Assembly (NCBI GenBank): GCA_910586215.1 | Contig: CAJUGH010000002.1 | Coordinates: 124,001 to 188,000 of the forward strand | DNA length: 64,000 bases | Reading direction: 5' to 3' | Source of the DNA: an uncultured Acetatifactor sp. | GTDB taxonomy: Bacteria > Bacillota > Clostridia > Lachnospirales > Lachnospiraceae | Part shown: positions 8,253-16,467 of the stretch, one piece after another | Numbering within the stretch: the first letter of the stretch is position 1 | Layout: the number at the start of each line of letters is the position of its first letter | Translations under genes and position numbers: made by a program | Notes under the pieces: generated by a model | Seen by the model: the letters and a program-made list of their open reading frames with translations, nothing else | Database searches by the model: none | What the model was told of the DNA's origin: nothing

Positions 8253-8272
8253 GGTGCGGACAGGAGAATACG

Positions 8273-8731
8273 ATGCGTATAATGGGATTGGATTTCGGCT
8301 CTAAGACAGTGGGGGTGGCCATCAGCGACAGTCTGCTTCTGACGGCCCAGGGGAAAGAGATTATCCGGCGTAAGGAAGAGAACAAACTGCGGCAGACACT
8401 GGCCCGCATAGAGGAACTGATCGTGGAGTACGAAGTGGGGGAGATCGTCCTGGGCCTGCCGAAGCATATGAATGCAACGGAAGGCGTGCGTGCGGAACTG
8501 ACATATGAATTCAAGGACAAATTGGAACGAAGGACAGGACTGCCTGTGGCCCTGTGGGATGAAAGGCTGACCACGGTGGCTGCCGACAGGCTCATGATGG
8601 AGGCCGGGATCCGCCGGGAGAACCGGAAGGAATATGTGGACAAGATAGCTGCGTCTATCATCCTGCAGAGTTATCTGGATGCAAGGGAGAAAAAGGACGG
8701 GGAAGTTTCATACACCCGCGGGATACAATAG
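8273..8731 (+). CDS. ruvX: Putative pre-16S rRNA nuclease / Holliday junction resolvase-like RuvX (YqgF)
   Basis: RNase H-fold nuclease of the YqgF family, implicated in 16S rRNA 5'-end maturation and once proposed as a resolvase. Signatures: MGLDFGSKTVGVAISD with the first catalytic Asp, EIVLGLPKHMNATEG near 60, WDERLTTVAADRLM with the Glu near 105, and DKIAASIILQSYLD with the last Asp near 130. Length 152 aa is slightly long for the family (~140). It sits between ireB and the DUF1292 gene as in B. subtilis. Confidence 0.9.
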   Translation: MRIMGLDFGSKTVGVAISDSLLLTAQGKEIIRRKEENKLRQTLARIEELIVEYEVGEIVLGLPKHMNATEGVRAELTYEFKDKLERRTGLPVALWDERLTTVAADRLMMEAGIRRENRKEYVDKIAASIILQSYLDAREKKDGEVSYTRGIQ

Positions 8732-8825
8732 GTTCAAACTTGAAAACAAACAGGCCGGGGTTCCTGGGTATCCCTTGGAAGTTCCTGGGACAGATGCCCT
8801 GTGAGGAGGGCAGGAAGGCAGTATC

Positions 8826-9089
8826 ATGAAAAAATTGGAGAAGATTATATTCCGTCCGGAAGGGGAAGAACCTATAGAGTTTTTTGTATTGGAACAGACC
8901 AGGATAGGTGGATTTAACTATATTCTGGTAACGGATTTCGAAGAGGGAGACGGTGAGGCACTGATCCTAAAAGACCTCTCCAAGGATGGGGAAGAAGAGA
9001 GCGTGTATACAATTGTGTCTGAGGATGCAGAATTGCAGGCAGTGGCCAGTGTGTTTGAGAACATGCTGGAGGACGTGAAATTCGTATGA
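8826..9089 (+). CDS. DUF1292 family protein (YrzB-like)
   Basis: An 87-aa acidic protein. FRPEGEEPIEFFVLEQTRIGG, then YILVTDFEE and VYTIVSEDAELQAVASVFENML match the DUF1292 pattern, which normally follows ireB and ruvX. Its function is unknown. The upstream ribosome site is GAGGAGGGCAGGAAGG. The 94-nt gap before it holds nothing clear. The linked position argues for a role with its neighbours, but nothing in the sequence says which. Confidence 0.85.
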   Translation: MKKLEKIIFRPEGEEPIEFFVLEQTRIGGFNYILVTDFEEGDGEALILKDLSKDGEEESVYTIVSEDAELQAVASVFENMLEDVKFV

Positions 9090-9169
9090 GGACGGCAGGA
9101 ACAGGAGCTTTACAGAGGACCGGAATCCTTCCAGGTGCGGTACTCTCCGTGTGAAAATGAGGATATACA

Positions 9170-9652
9170 ATGGCAGCTGACAGGGAATTTGACAGGGCGT
9201 ATTATGGGCAGATCCTGCGGGAAAAAGGGATGAAAGTGACCAGGCAGAGGCTTCTGGTGCTGGAGGCCGTTGCATCCCGCCCTGAGGAGCACCTGACTGC
9301 TGAGGATATATATGAACTGGTAAAGGCTGGCTACCCCGAAATCGGGCTGGCTACTGTTTATAGAACCATACAGATGCTGGATGAACTGCATCTGGTTCAC
9401 CGGGTCAATTTTGATGACGGATTTGTGCGATACGAGATGGGGACAGTCCCGGAATGTGGGTCCAGGCACCACCACCATCATTTGATCTGTGTAAAATGCG
9501 GCAGGGTGATCTCCTTCCAGGATGACCTGTTGGAGGAACTGGAGGAAAGGATCACCAGGACTACCGGTTTTGCGGTTGTGGACCATGAGGTCAAGTTCTA
9601 CGGCTACTGTGTAGAATGTGGAGGTAATCTGATTGAAGAAAAAAGAGAATAA
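9170..9652 (+). CDS. Fur-family metalloregulator
   Basis: A 160-aa Fur/PerR/Zur repressor. The winged helix is RQRLLVLEAVASRPEEHLTAEDIY then GLATVYRTIQMLDELHLV. The metal region has five adjacent His residues (about 101-105) followed by LICVKCGRVISFQDD. Two CxxC pairs (CVKCG, CVECGG) form the structural zinc site. It looks more like Fur than PerR, but the two are hard to separate by eye. Its last 20 nt overlap rnjA, so both are probably translated together; this pairing is seen in other Clostridia. Confidence 0.87.
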   Translation: MAADREFDRAYYGQILREKGMKVTRQRLLVLEAVASRPEEHLTAEDIYELVKAGYPEIGLATVYRTIQMLDELHLVHRVNFDDGFVRYEMGTVPECGSRHHHHHLICVKCGRVISFQDDLLEELEERITRTTGFAVVDHEVKFYGYCVECGGNLIEEKRE

Positions 9653-11306
9653 GAATGCGTCCAGGCTGAGAATCATCCCTTTGGGAGGTCTGGAGCAGAT
9701 CGGTATGAACATTACGGCCTTCGAGTATGAAGACAGTATTGTTGTGGTGGATTGTGGCCTTTCTTTTCCGGCAGATGACATGCTGGGGATTGACCTGGTA
9801 ATCCCGGATGTGACATACTTGAAGGACAACCTGGACAAGGTGAAGGGATTCATGATCACCCATGGGCATGAGGATCATATCGGGGCATTGCCCTATGTGC
9901 TCCGGGATATTAACGTTCCCATCTATGCCACCAGGCTTACTATGGGTATCATTGAGAACAAGTTAAAAGAGCATAACCTGATGAAGACCACCAAACGCAA
10001 GGTAGTGAAATTCGGCCAGTCCATCAACCTGGGCCAGTTCAGGGTGGAGTTTATTAAGACAAACCACAGCATTGTGGATGCAGCGGCCCTGGCGATCTAC
10101 TCTCCGGCGGGCATTGTGGTACACACAGGGGATTTTAAGGTGGATTATACCCCGGTGTTCGGCGATGCCATCGACCTGCAGCGTTTTGCGGAACTGGGCA
10201 AAAAAGGTGTGCTGGCGCTGATGTGCGATTCCACCAATGCAGAGCGCAAAGGCTTTACCCCCTCTGAGAGGACAGTGGGACAGACCTTTGACACCCTGTT
10301 CGAAGAGCACAAGAATACCAGGATCTTCGTGGCTACCTTTGCCTCCAATGTGGACAGGGTACAGCAGATCATCAATACGGCTTATAAGTTTGGCCGTAAG
10401 GTTGCGGTGGAAGGCCGCAGCATGGTGAATATCATAGAGACAGCCAGGAACTTGAACTGCATCAGTATCCCGGATAATACTCTGGTGGAACTGGAACAGA
10501 TGAAGAACTATCCCAATGAGAAGCAGGTGATTATCACCACGGGCAGCCAGGGGGAGAGTATGGCAGCCCTAAGCCGTATGGCGGGGGGGATGCACCGCAA
10601 GATCACCATTGGTGCGGGGGATACAGTGATCTTCTCCTCTAACCCCATACCTGGAAATGAGAAGCCAGTGACAAAGATCATCAATGAACTGCTGCGCAAA
10701 GGTGCGGATGTGATCTTCCAGGATGCCCATGTATCGGGACATGCCTGCCAGGAGGAGATCAAACTGCTCTATACCTTGATCCATCCGAAATATTCCGTAC
10801 CGGTACACGGGGAATACAAGCATCTGAAGGCCCAGGCCAAGATAGCCCAGAGTCTGGGAATGGATAAGGATCATATCTTCATCCTCTCCTCCGGGGAGGT
10901 CCTGGAGTTGGACAATGACAGTGCAAAGGTGACGGGAAAGGTACCTGTGGGTGCTATCCTGGTGGATGGCCTTGGAGTGGGTGATGTGGGCAATGTGGTG
11001 CTTAGGGACCGCCAGCATCTGGCAGAAGACGGTATCCTGGTGGTGGTCATGAGTCTGGATGCTGCCAGTGGAGAACTGGTGGCAGGACCCGACATAGTGT
11101 CCAGGGGGTTCGTCTATGTGAAGGAATCAGATGAACTGATTGAGGAGGCCCGCCACACAGTGGATGAAGCCTTGCAGAAATGCCTGAACCGGGGAATCAC
11201 GGACTGGGGCAAGCTGAAGAACACCACCAAGGATGCCTTGAGTGACTATGTGTGGAAGAAGACGAAACGCCGTCCCATGATACTGCCGATTATCATGGAA
11301 GTATAA
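9633..11306 (+). CDS. rnj: Ribonuclease J
   Basis: Metallo-beta-lactamase/beta-CASP RNase with 5'-3' exo and endonuclease activity, central to mRNA turnover in Gram-positives. HGHEDHIGALPY near residue 75 is the zinc motif; the beta-CASP block TGSQGESMAALSRMA is near 305; HVSGHACQEEIKLLYTLIHPKYSVPVHGE near 370 closes the active site. Length 557 aa is normal. The start is TTG at 9633, with GGAGGT about 7 nt upstream inside the end of fur. The start overlaps fur in another frame, which suggests translational coupling. Confidence 0.93.
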   Translation: MKKKENKNASRLRIIPLGGLEQIGMNITAFEYEDSIVVVDCGLSFPADDMLGIDLVIPDVTYLKDNLDKVKGFMITHGHEDHIGALPYVLRDINVPIYATRLTMGIIENKLKEHNLMKTTKRKVVKFGQSINLGQFRVEFIKTNHSIVDAAALAIYSPAGIVVHTGDFKVDYTPVFGDAIDLQRFAELGKKGVLALMCDSTNAERKGFTPSERTVGQTFDTLFEEHKNTRIFVATFASNVDRVQQIINTAYKFGRKVAVEGRSMVNIIETARNLNCISIPDNTLVELEQMKNYPNEKQVIITTGSQGESMAALSRMAGGMHRKITIGAGDTVIFSSNPIPGNEKPVTKIINELLRKGADVIFQDAHVSGHACQEEIKLLYTLIHPKYSVPVHGEYKHLKAQAKIAQSLGMDKDHIFILSSGEVLELDNDSAKVTGKVPVGAILVDGLGVGDVGNVVLRDRQHLAEDGILVVVMSLDAASGELVAGPDIVSRGFVYVKESDELIEEARHTVDEALQKCLNRGITDWGKLKNTTKDALSDYVWKKTKRRPMILPIIMEV

Positions 11307-11374
11307 AGTGTGAACGGAATGAAGATTTTCTGGTACAGGGAACCGGGATGGCAGACGGGAAGCAGGGTGACAGA

Positions 11375-11695
11375 ATGGATAATATGGACAGGGCGTTGGA
11401 TGCCTTTATAGCGGCGATCCTGGTCTCGGAGGAGTACCGGTGTTACGCGGCCATGCGGGATAAGGTGAAGCTGGACCCGGAACTGAAGGCCCAGATAGAT
11501 GATTACAGAAAGCGCAATTATGAATTCCAGACCAGTACGGATGGGGATTTCGAGAACCTGGACCGTTTCGAAAAAGAATATGAGAATTTCCGGGAGAATC
11601 CCCTGGTGATGGATTTCCTGGCGGCAGAACTGGATTTCTGCCGGCTGATGCAGCGGGTGAACATGCGCATTGTCTCCAGGCTGCAGTTTGAGTGA
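11375..11695 (+). CDS. YlbF/YmcA-family protein
   Basis: Small helical protein: MDNMDRALDAFIAAILVSEEYRCYAAMRDKV, then LKAQIDDYRKRNYEFQ and ENPLVMDFLAAELDFCRLMQRVN. This is the YlbF/YheA/YmcA pattern. In B. subtilis YlbF, YmcA and YaaT form the Y-complex that tunes RNase Y; a similar link to RNA decay next to RNase J is attractive but inferred. The start is uncertain: ATG 11375 (106 aa) follows AGGGTGACAG, and ATG 11348 would add nine residues. Confidence 0.82.
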   Translation: MDNMDRALDAFIAAILVSEEYRCYAAMRDKVKLDPELKAQIDDYRKRNYEFQTSTDGDFENLDRFEKEYENFRENPLVMDFLAAELDFCRLMQRVNMRIVSRLQFE

Positions 11696-11841
11696 AGGGG
11701 TGGCTTGAAAAGTAACCATGAATTTTCAATTTGTTTTATGCAGTCCCTAAGGGTCTGTGGATAAATAGCCTTGCATGGGTACAGGAGGAGTTTGCATGGA
11801 GATTTATTTACAGTTCCGAAGACGGGCAGATGGGAGTTAGG

Positions 11842-12234
11842 ATGAAATCGGGGAATATAATTGCTGCAGTGTTTGGGGTGATTTTTAGGGTAGTGGTGGT
11901 GATCCTGGTGGTATATGCCGTATACCGGGGGGCGGTTATATGTTATGATTACGGCTACCGTATCTTCACAGAGCCTGCCATGACCGTGGGAGAGGGACGG
12001 ACCATCACCGTGGCTGTGACAGAGGATATGTCTGCCCTGGACATTGGTAAACTTTTCGAGAGTAAGGGGCTGATCCGGGATTCCAGGCTATTTGTACTCC
12101 AGTACTATCTGTCTGAATTCCGGAAAGAAGTAGGTCCTGGCACCTTTGAACTGAGCACTTCCATGACAGTAGAGGAAATGATGGAAGCCATGACAGTATC
12201 CCCGGAGGATGGGGGAGAAGAGACGGAAGGCTGA
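11842..12234 (+). CDS. MltG/YceG-like protein, N-terminal domain only
   Basis: 130 aa: one membrane anchor (IIAAVFGVIFRVVVVILVVYA), then a LysM-like segment with TITVAVTEDMSALDIGKLFESKGLIRD and GTFELSTSMTVEEMMEAM, matching the N-terminal part of the endolytic transglycosylase MltG. The catalytic domain (about 200 residues in full MltG) is absent, so it should not cleave glycan itself. In B. subtilis the full-length homologue yrrL stands at the same place, before trmR. ATG 11842 has GGGAG five nt upstream; the frame also opens at 11731. No frameshifted catalytic remnant is visible downstream, as trmR starts one base after the stop. Confidence 0.7.
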   Translation: MKSGNIIAAVFGVIFRVVVVILVVYAVYRGAVICYDYGYRIFTEPAMTVGEGRTITVAVTEDMSALDIGKLFESKGLIRDSRLFVLQYYLSEFRKEVGPGTFELSTSMTVEEMMEAMTVSPEDGGEETEG

Positions 12235-12235
12235 T

Positions 12236-12901
12236 ATGATTATTGATGAGAGAATGTCAGTTTTCATTGATTCCCTGGATCAGGATAATCCTCCTTTTCT
12301 GGCGGGAATTGAAAGGTATGCCCTGGACCACCAGGTTCCTGTCATACGGAAACCGACCCAGGGCCTGCTGCGATTTTTACTTGCATATGCGAAGCCGAAG
12401 GACATCCTGGAAGTAGGAACTGCCATCGGCTTTTCTGCGTTGCTGATGAGTGAGTATGGAGGCCCGGACTGCAGGATCACCACCATAGAAAAAGTGGAAA
12501 GGCGGATCGCGGCTGCCAGACAGAACTTCCAGGAGGCTGGAAAAACAGGGCAGATTACCCTGCTGGAGGGGGACGCGGCAGAGATTCTGAAAGGACTGCA
12601 AGACTCCTATGACATGATCTTCATGGATGCAGCAAAGGGACAGTACATCCATTTCCTGCCGGATGTCCTGCGCCTGCTGCGGCCAGGAGGAATGTTGGTG
12701 TCCGACAATGTGCTGCAGGATGGGGATGTGGTGGAATCCCGCTATGCCCTGCCCAGACGGGACCGTACCATCCATGCCCGCATGCGGGAATATCTCTATG
12801 AACTGAAACACAGACCGGAACTGGAGACCGTGATCCTGCCAGTGGGAGACGGGGTGGCCCTTACTATTTTCACTGGTGAGGACAGGCGGCTTGTCCTGTA
12901 A
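12236..12901 (+). CDS. trmR: tRNA 5-hydroxyuridine methyltransferase TrmR (YrrM-like)
   Basis: SAM-dependent O-methyltransferase of the caffeoyl-CoA/catechol O-methyltransferase family. Motifs: ILEVGTAIGFSALLMSEYGG near residue 60, IFMDAAKGQYIHFL near 130 and GGMLVSDNVLQDGDVVE near 150. In B. subtilis the homologue methylates 5-hydroxyuridine-34 of tRNA to mo5U. The next gene is a U32-family protein of the kind that makes that hydroxyl group, which favours this specific call over a generic O-methyltransferase. The start at 12236 is one base after the previous stop, with GGAAGG as ribosome site. Confidence 0.85.
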   Translation: MIIDERMSVFIDSLDQDNPPFLAGIERYALDHQVPVIRKPTQGLLRFLLAYAKPKDILEVGTAIGFSALLMSEYGGPDCRITTIEKVERRIAAARQNFQEAGKTGQITLLEGDAAEILKGLQDSYDMIFMDAAKGQYIHFLPDVLRLLRPGGMLVSDNVLQDGDVVESRYALPRRDRTIHARMREYLYELKHRPELETVILPVGDGVALTIFTGEDRRLVL

Positions 12902-13017
12902 GATGGAGAAAGGCTGTCTGCCATAGGCTGGAACTGGCAGGGACGGGGAGGCTGTCTGCGATACAGGATGGTCATGGGATGACTGCCCTAAGCAGGTTCA
13001 AGGACGGGAAAGAGACA

Positions 13018-14478
13018 ATGATGGAAGAGAAGATGATAGAAAAAGCTAACACAGATAAAAAGAGAAAAGGGAAAAAACCTGAGCTTCTCATTCCTGCCAG
13101 CAGCCTGGAAGTGCTAAAAACAGCAGTGATTTTCGGGGCAGATGCCGTGTACGTAGGCGGGGAAGCATTCGGATTAAGGGCCAAGGCGAAGAACTTCTCC
13201 ATGGAGGAGATGGCCCAGGGCATTGTCTTTGCCCATGAACGGGGGACAAAGGTATATGTGACTGCCAATATTCTGGCCCACAATGATGACCTGGAGGGCG
13301 CTGCACGGTACTTTGCAGAATTAAGGGATATGGAGCCGGAACCCTGTGATGCGCTGATTATCTCGGATCCGGGCATGTTCCTGCTGGCAAGGCAGGTCTG
13401 GCCAAAGGCAGAAATCCATATTTCCACCCAGGCGAACAACACCAATTATGAGACCTACCGTTTCTGGTGGGAACTGGGGGCAAAGCGTGTGGTGTCCGCC
13501 AGGGAACTTTCCCTGGCAGAACTGGCACAGATCCGGTCACGGATCCCGGAGGAGATGGAGATAGAAAGCTTTGTCCATGGTTCTATGTGCATTTCTTATT
13601 CCGGGCGTTGTCTGCTGAGCAACTATTTCACGGGCAGGGATGCCAACCAGGGATCCTGTACCCACCCCTGCCGCTGGAAGTACGCAGTGGCAGAGGAGAC
13701 CAGGCCTGGGGAATACTTGCCGGTATATGAGAATGAGAGGGGAACGTTCCTCTTCAATTCCAAAGACCTGTGCATGATCGAACATATCCCGGAAATGGTG
13801 GAGGCTGGCATTGACAGCTTGAAAATAGAGGGACGCATGAAAACAGCCCTCTATGTGGCAACCGTGGCCCGCACGTATAGAAAAGCCATAGATGACTTTT
13901 TCTGCTCCCCGGTAACCTATCGGGAGAATATGGAATGGTATAAGGCTGAGATTGGCAAATGTACCTATAGACAGTATACTACCGGATTCTATTTTGGAAA
14001 GCCGGATGAAAATATGCAGATTTATGACAATAGCACTTATGTGAGCGAGTATACCTACCTGGGAATCGTGGAGGATGTCTGGAGGTCGCCGGCCTGGCCC
14101 TGGGAGAGTGACAGGGCAGAACAACAGGAAGGGCAGATGCCATACAAAGATCCAGTACAGCGGGGGGGCCTGGCGCAGTATGGGGATCTGGCACGGGATA
14201 GGAGCCGGGGATGTGAGGGAGCCCCTGTACAGTGTGGAGGCCAGGAACAGCCAACACACACATTGGCCAGGATAGAACAGCGCAACAAGTTTGCCGTGGG
14301 CGACAGGATAGAAATCATGAAGCCTGATGGCCGGAACCTGGAGGTGATAGTGGATGCCATGTATACAGCGGAAGGGGAAGCCGTGGAGGACTGTCCCCAT
14401 CCCAGGCAGGTGCTCTGGGTTGGGATTGACACGAGGGCAGGGGTGGAGAGGTATGATTTGCTGCGGGTGAAGAAGTGA
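13018..14478 (+). CDS. trhP: U32-family tRNA 5-hydroxyuridine hydroxylation protein TrhP
   Basis: U32 'peptidase' family protein; YrrN/YrrO in B. subtilis and TrhP in E. coli hydroxylate U34 of tRNA using prephenate. Motifs: PELLIPASSLEVLKTAVIFGADAVYVGG at the N-terminus, FVHGSMCISYSGRCLLSNYF near residue 185, NQGSCTHPCRW near 215 and SLKIEGRMKTALYVATV near 270. There is one U32 gene here, not the yrrN-yrrO pair. An insert at about residues 360-420 is rich in Q, G, R and D and interrupts the C-terminal beta-barrel. ATG 13018 follows GGGAAAGAG. Confidence 0.85.
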   Translation: MMEEKMIEKANTDKKRKGKKPELLIPASSLEVLKTAVIFGADAVYVGGEAFGLRAKAKNFSMEEMAQGIVFAHERGTKVYVTANILAHNDDLEGAARYFAELRDMEPEPCDALIISDPGMFLLARQVWPKAEIHISTQANNTNYETYRFWWELGAKRVVSARELSLAELAQIRSRIPEEMEIESFVHGSMCISYSGRCLLSNYFTGRDANQGSCTHPCRWKYAVAEETRPGEYLPVYENERGTFLFNSKDLCMIEHIPEMVEAGIDSLKIEGRMKTALYVATVARTYRKAIDDFFCSPVTYRENMEWYKAEIGKCTYRQYTTGFYFGKPDENMQIYDNSTYVSEYTYLGIVEDVWRSPAWPWESDRAEQQEGQMPYKDPVQRGGLAQYGDLARDRSRGCEGAPVQCGGQEQPTHTLARIEQRNKFAVGDRIEIMKPDGRNLEVIVDAMYTAEGEAVEDCPHPRQVLWVGIDTRAGVERYDLLRVKK

Positions 14479-14569
14479 GTGACAAATATGTAATGGAATT
14501 TGGTTTGCATGAAATTTTTCAAACATAAACCGAGATACCCGCTTAGCAGGTGAGGAGATATAAGAGAAA

Positions 14570-16276
14570 ATGCGTAATAGAAAACCAATCATATGGCTGG
14601 TCTGCCTGGGAGTAATACTGGTTTGCATCAAGCGGATTTTTACAGATTTTGATATAGATTGTGAATATGCGATTGCACTTTCTTACCGTATGGCCCGTGG
14701 TGACAAAATGATAGTGCAGATGTGGGAACCACATCAGACTTCAGCTTTTTTAAATGCCATTTTCATTAAGATTTATTTATTTCTAACGGGTACCGTTACA
14801 GGGATTGCCCTCTATCTGAACATTATGGGTACTCTTGCAAAAGCAGGTGTAGCTATTGTGTTTTATCGTACTTTTCGAAAGATATGTGATCATAAGATTC
14901 TATTTTTGATGTGTAGCTTCTTTATGACTGTATGTGCCAAAAATTCTATTATACTTGAGTTTTCTAATATGATGATATATTTTTCCATATTGCTGTTTTG
15001 TGCCCTTTATACCCATTTGCAAAAGCTGGAATATCAGAAGCCTGAAACGCTGTTTCTTGTGTTGGCATCGTTTTGCCTTTGTCTTCAGGTCCTGTCATAT
15101 CCTTCTGCAGTGATTTTGTTTGTTCTGGTATTGCTTATTCTTAACAGATATTCTTTGACAAAAGGGCGGGATATGGTCATTTTTTCCGGTAGCTGTTTTG
15201 CTGTTGGAAGTGCCTTTTGTGCCTACTTGGTTTTTCGGTCTGGATGGGACAGGTTCTGGGTTTGTATTAGGAATATTGTTACAGGAGATAGTTCTCACAC
15301 AGTAGCGGATCTGGCTGAAAAAACAGTGCTTTATGTACAGGATATCAGAAATGTATTTATTCTATTTGCAATATGCGCTTTTTTAGCTGTTGTCATTTCA
15401 GTTTTGCCATTCCAGAAGAGGCGACATGCCAGAAGAATAGGATGTATCAAGATATTTTTCATTTTGCTGTTTTTACAAAATATCAGTAATGCAATGATGG
15501 ACATTGGGAACCGCCAATGGCTGATGAAAATCCGGTTACTTTACCTGGCAGTGTATATTCCATTTGTAGTGCTTGCGGCCATATTGAAAAAGTATTGTAG
15601 CAGGGATGAAAAGATGCTTTTTTCTATTGGCCTGGGGATTAGCATAAGCAGTTGTATTGCCGTACTGCTCTTAACTAATCTGCCGTTTCTTTCCACTCTT
15701 GCATATTTGATTCTTGGAATTATGGTATCTATGGTTCCCATAGGAGCTTACTTACGCCAGGCTGTGCCTGAGACAAGTGATGAGAAGAGATATGTAATGC
15801 TTTTCCTATTTGTGCTGGTAGTTATTTTCCGTAATATATATATTTTTAGACCAATGAATAGAATGCAGGCTCTTACGGTATCCATTAATAATGTGGTAAG
15901 GGATGGTCCGTTAAAGGGGATTTTCTCGGACTATATGGGGCCACATATTATGAACTGTAACATGGAAGATTGGAAACAGTATATCCAAAAGGGAGACAGG
16001 GTGATGATTGTAGGATTTCCTAGCGTCAGTACCATTGGCTATTTGTATGAAGATACTGAGATTTGTGTGGATTCGACTATTTGCACGCCGACATACAGTG
16101 AAAAGCTTTTACAATACTGGGAGATAAATCCATGGAAGGAGCCCAATGTGGTGGTGGTTGACTGTTGGTTTGGTGAATTACGAATTCCAGAAGATACTTG
16201 GATCAGGGGGTGGCTTGAGGAAAATTTTGATTCTTATGTTGATGGGACTTATATTAGAATCTATTACCGTGAGTAA
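14570..16276 (+). CDS. Polytopic membrane protein, probable GT-C fold glycosyltransferase
   Basis: 568 aa with about 11-13 hydrophobic segments. The first loop DFDIDCEYAIALSYRMARGD, followed by a short WEPHQTSAF stretch, resembles GT-C enzymes (GT39/ArnT-like), where an acidic residue in the first outer loop is catalytic and the donor is lipid-linked. The C-terminal ~110 residues are soluble (GDRVMIVGFPSVSTIGYL). It is visibly more AT-rich than its neighbours, with many TTT, ATT and TAT codons, and has no operon partner, so horizontal acquisition is likely. The ribosome site is GAGGAG. No closer family was recognised; substrate unknown. Confidence 0.6.
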   Translation: MRNRKPIIWLVCLGVILVCIKRIFTDFDIDCEYAIALSYRMARGDKMIVQMWEPHQTSAFLNAIFIKIYLFLTGTVTGIALYLNIMGTLAKAGVAIVFYRTFRKICDHKILFLMCSFFMTVCAKNSIILEFSNMMIYFSILLFCALYTHLQKLEYQKPETLFLVLASFCLCLQVLSYPSAVILFVLVLLILNRYSLTKGRDMVIFSGSCFAVGSAFCAYLVFRSGWDRFWVCIRNIVTGDSSHTVADLAEKTVLYVQDIRNVFILFAICAFLAVVISVLPFQKRRHARRIGCIKIFFILLFLQNISNAMMDIGNRQWLMKIRLLYLAVYIPFVVLAAILKKYCSRDEKMLFSIGLGISISSCIAVLLLTNLPFLSTLAYLILGIMVSMVPIGAYLRQAVPETSDEKRYVMLFLFVLVVIFRNIYIFRPMNRMQALTVSINNVVRDGPLKGIFSDYMGPHIMNCNMEDWKQYIQKGDRVMIVGFPSVSTIGYLYEDTEICVDSTICTPTYSEKLLQYWEINPWKEPNVVVVDCWFGELRIPEDTWIRGWLEENFDSYVDGTYIRIYYRE

Positions 16277-16338
16277 CATGGTAGTTGATAGAGAGGAGAA
16301 TAATTTCGCAGTATAAATAAATTGTCAGTAAATGTACA

Positions 16339-16367
16339 TTGACCAATTTGGAGGTATCATGTACAAT
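16339..16367 (+). promoter_or_regulatory. Sigma-A promoter for glnN, flanked by ATGTACA repeats
   Basis: TTGACC (16339-16344), 17-bp spacer, TACAAT (16362-16367). ATGTACATT overlaps the -35 side and ATGTACAAT the -10 side, a 9-bp near-identical direct repeat that may be a regulator site; which regulator is not known. The leader to ATG 16468 is about 95 nt. Confidence 0.65.
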
Positions 16368-16467
16368 AACCAAATGAGACTGTTGGCAAATAAGTATAAT
16401 ATCATAAGACTCTATGGCATGCCGGGAACCAGGAAAAAGAAGCGGGAAGGATAGGAAAACACAGACA

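Noticed and set aside
9469..9483. Run of five His codons in fur, resembling an affinity tag
   Set aside because: It falls at the natural His-rich metal-binding region of Fur proteins, before CVKCG.
16383..16400. TTGGCA and TATAAT as a glnN promoter
   Set aside because: Only 6 bp apart; the TTGACC-N17-TACAAT pair at 16339 is far better spaced.
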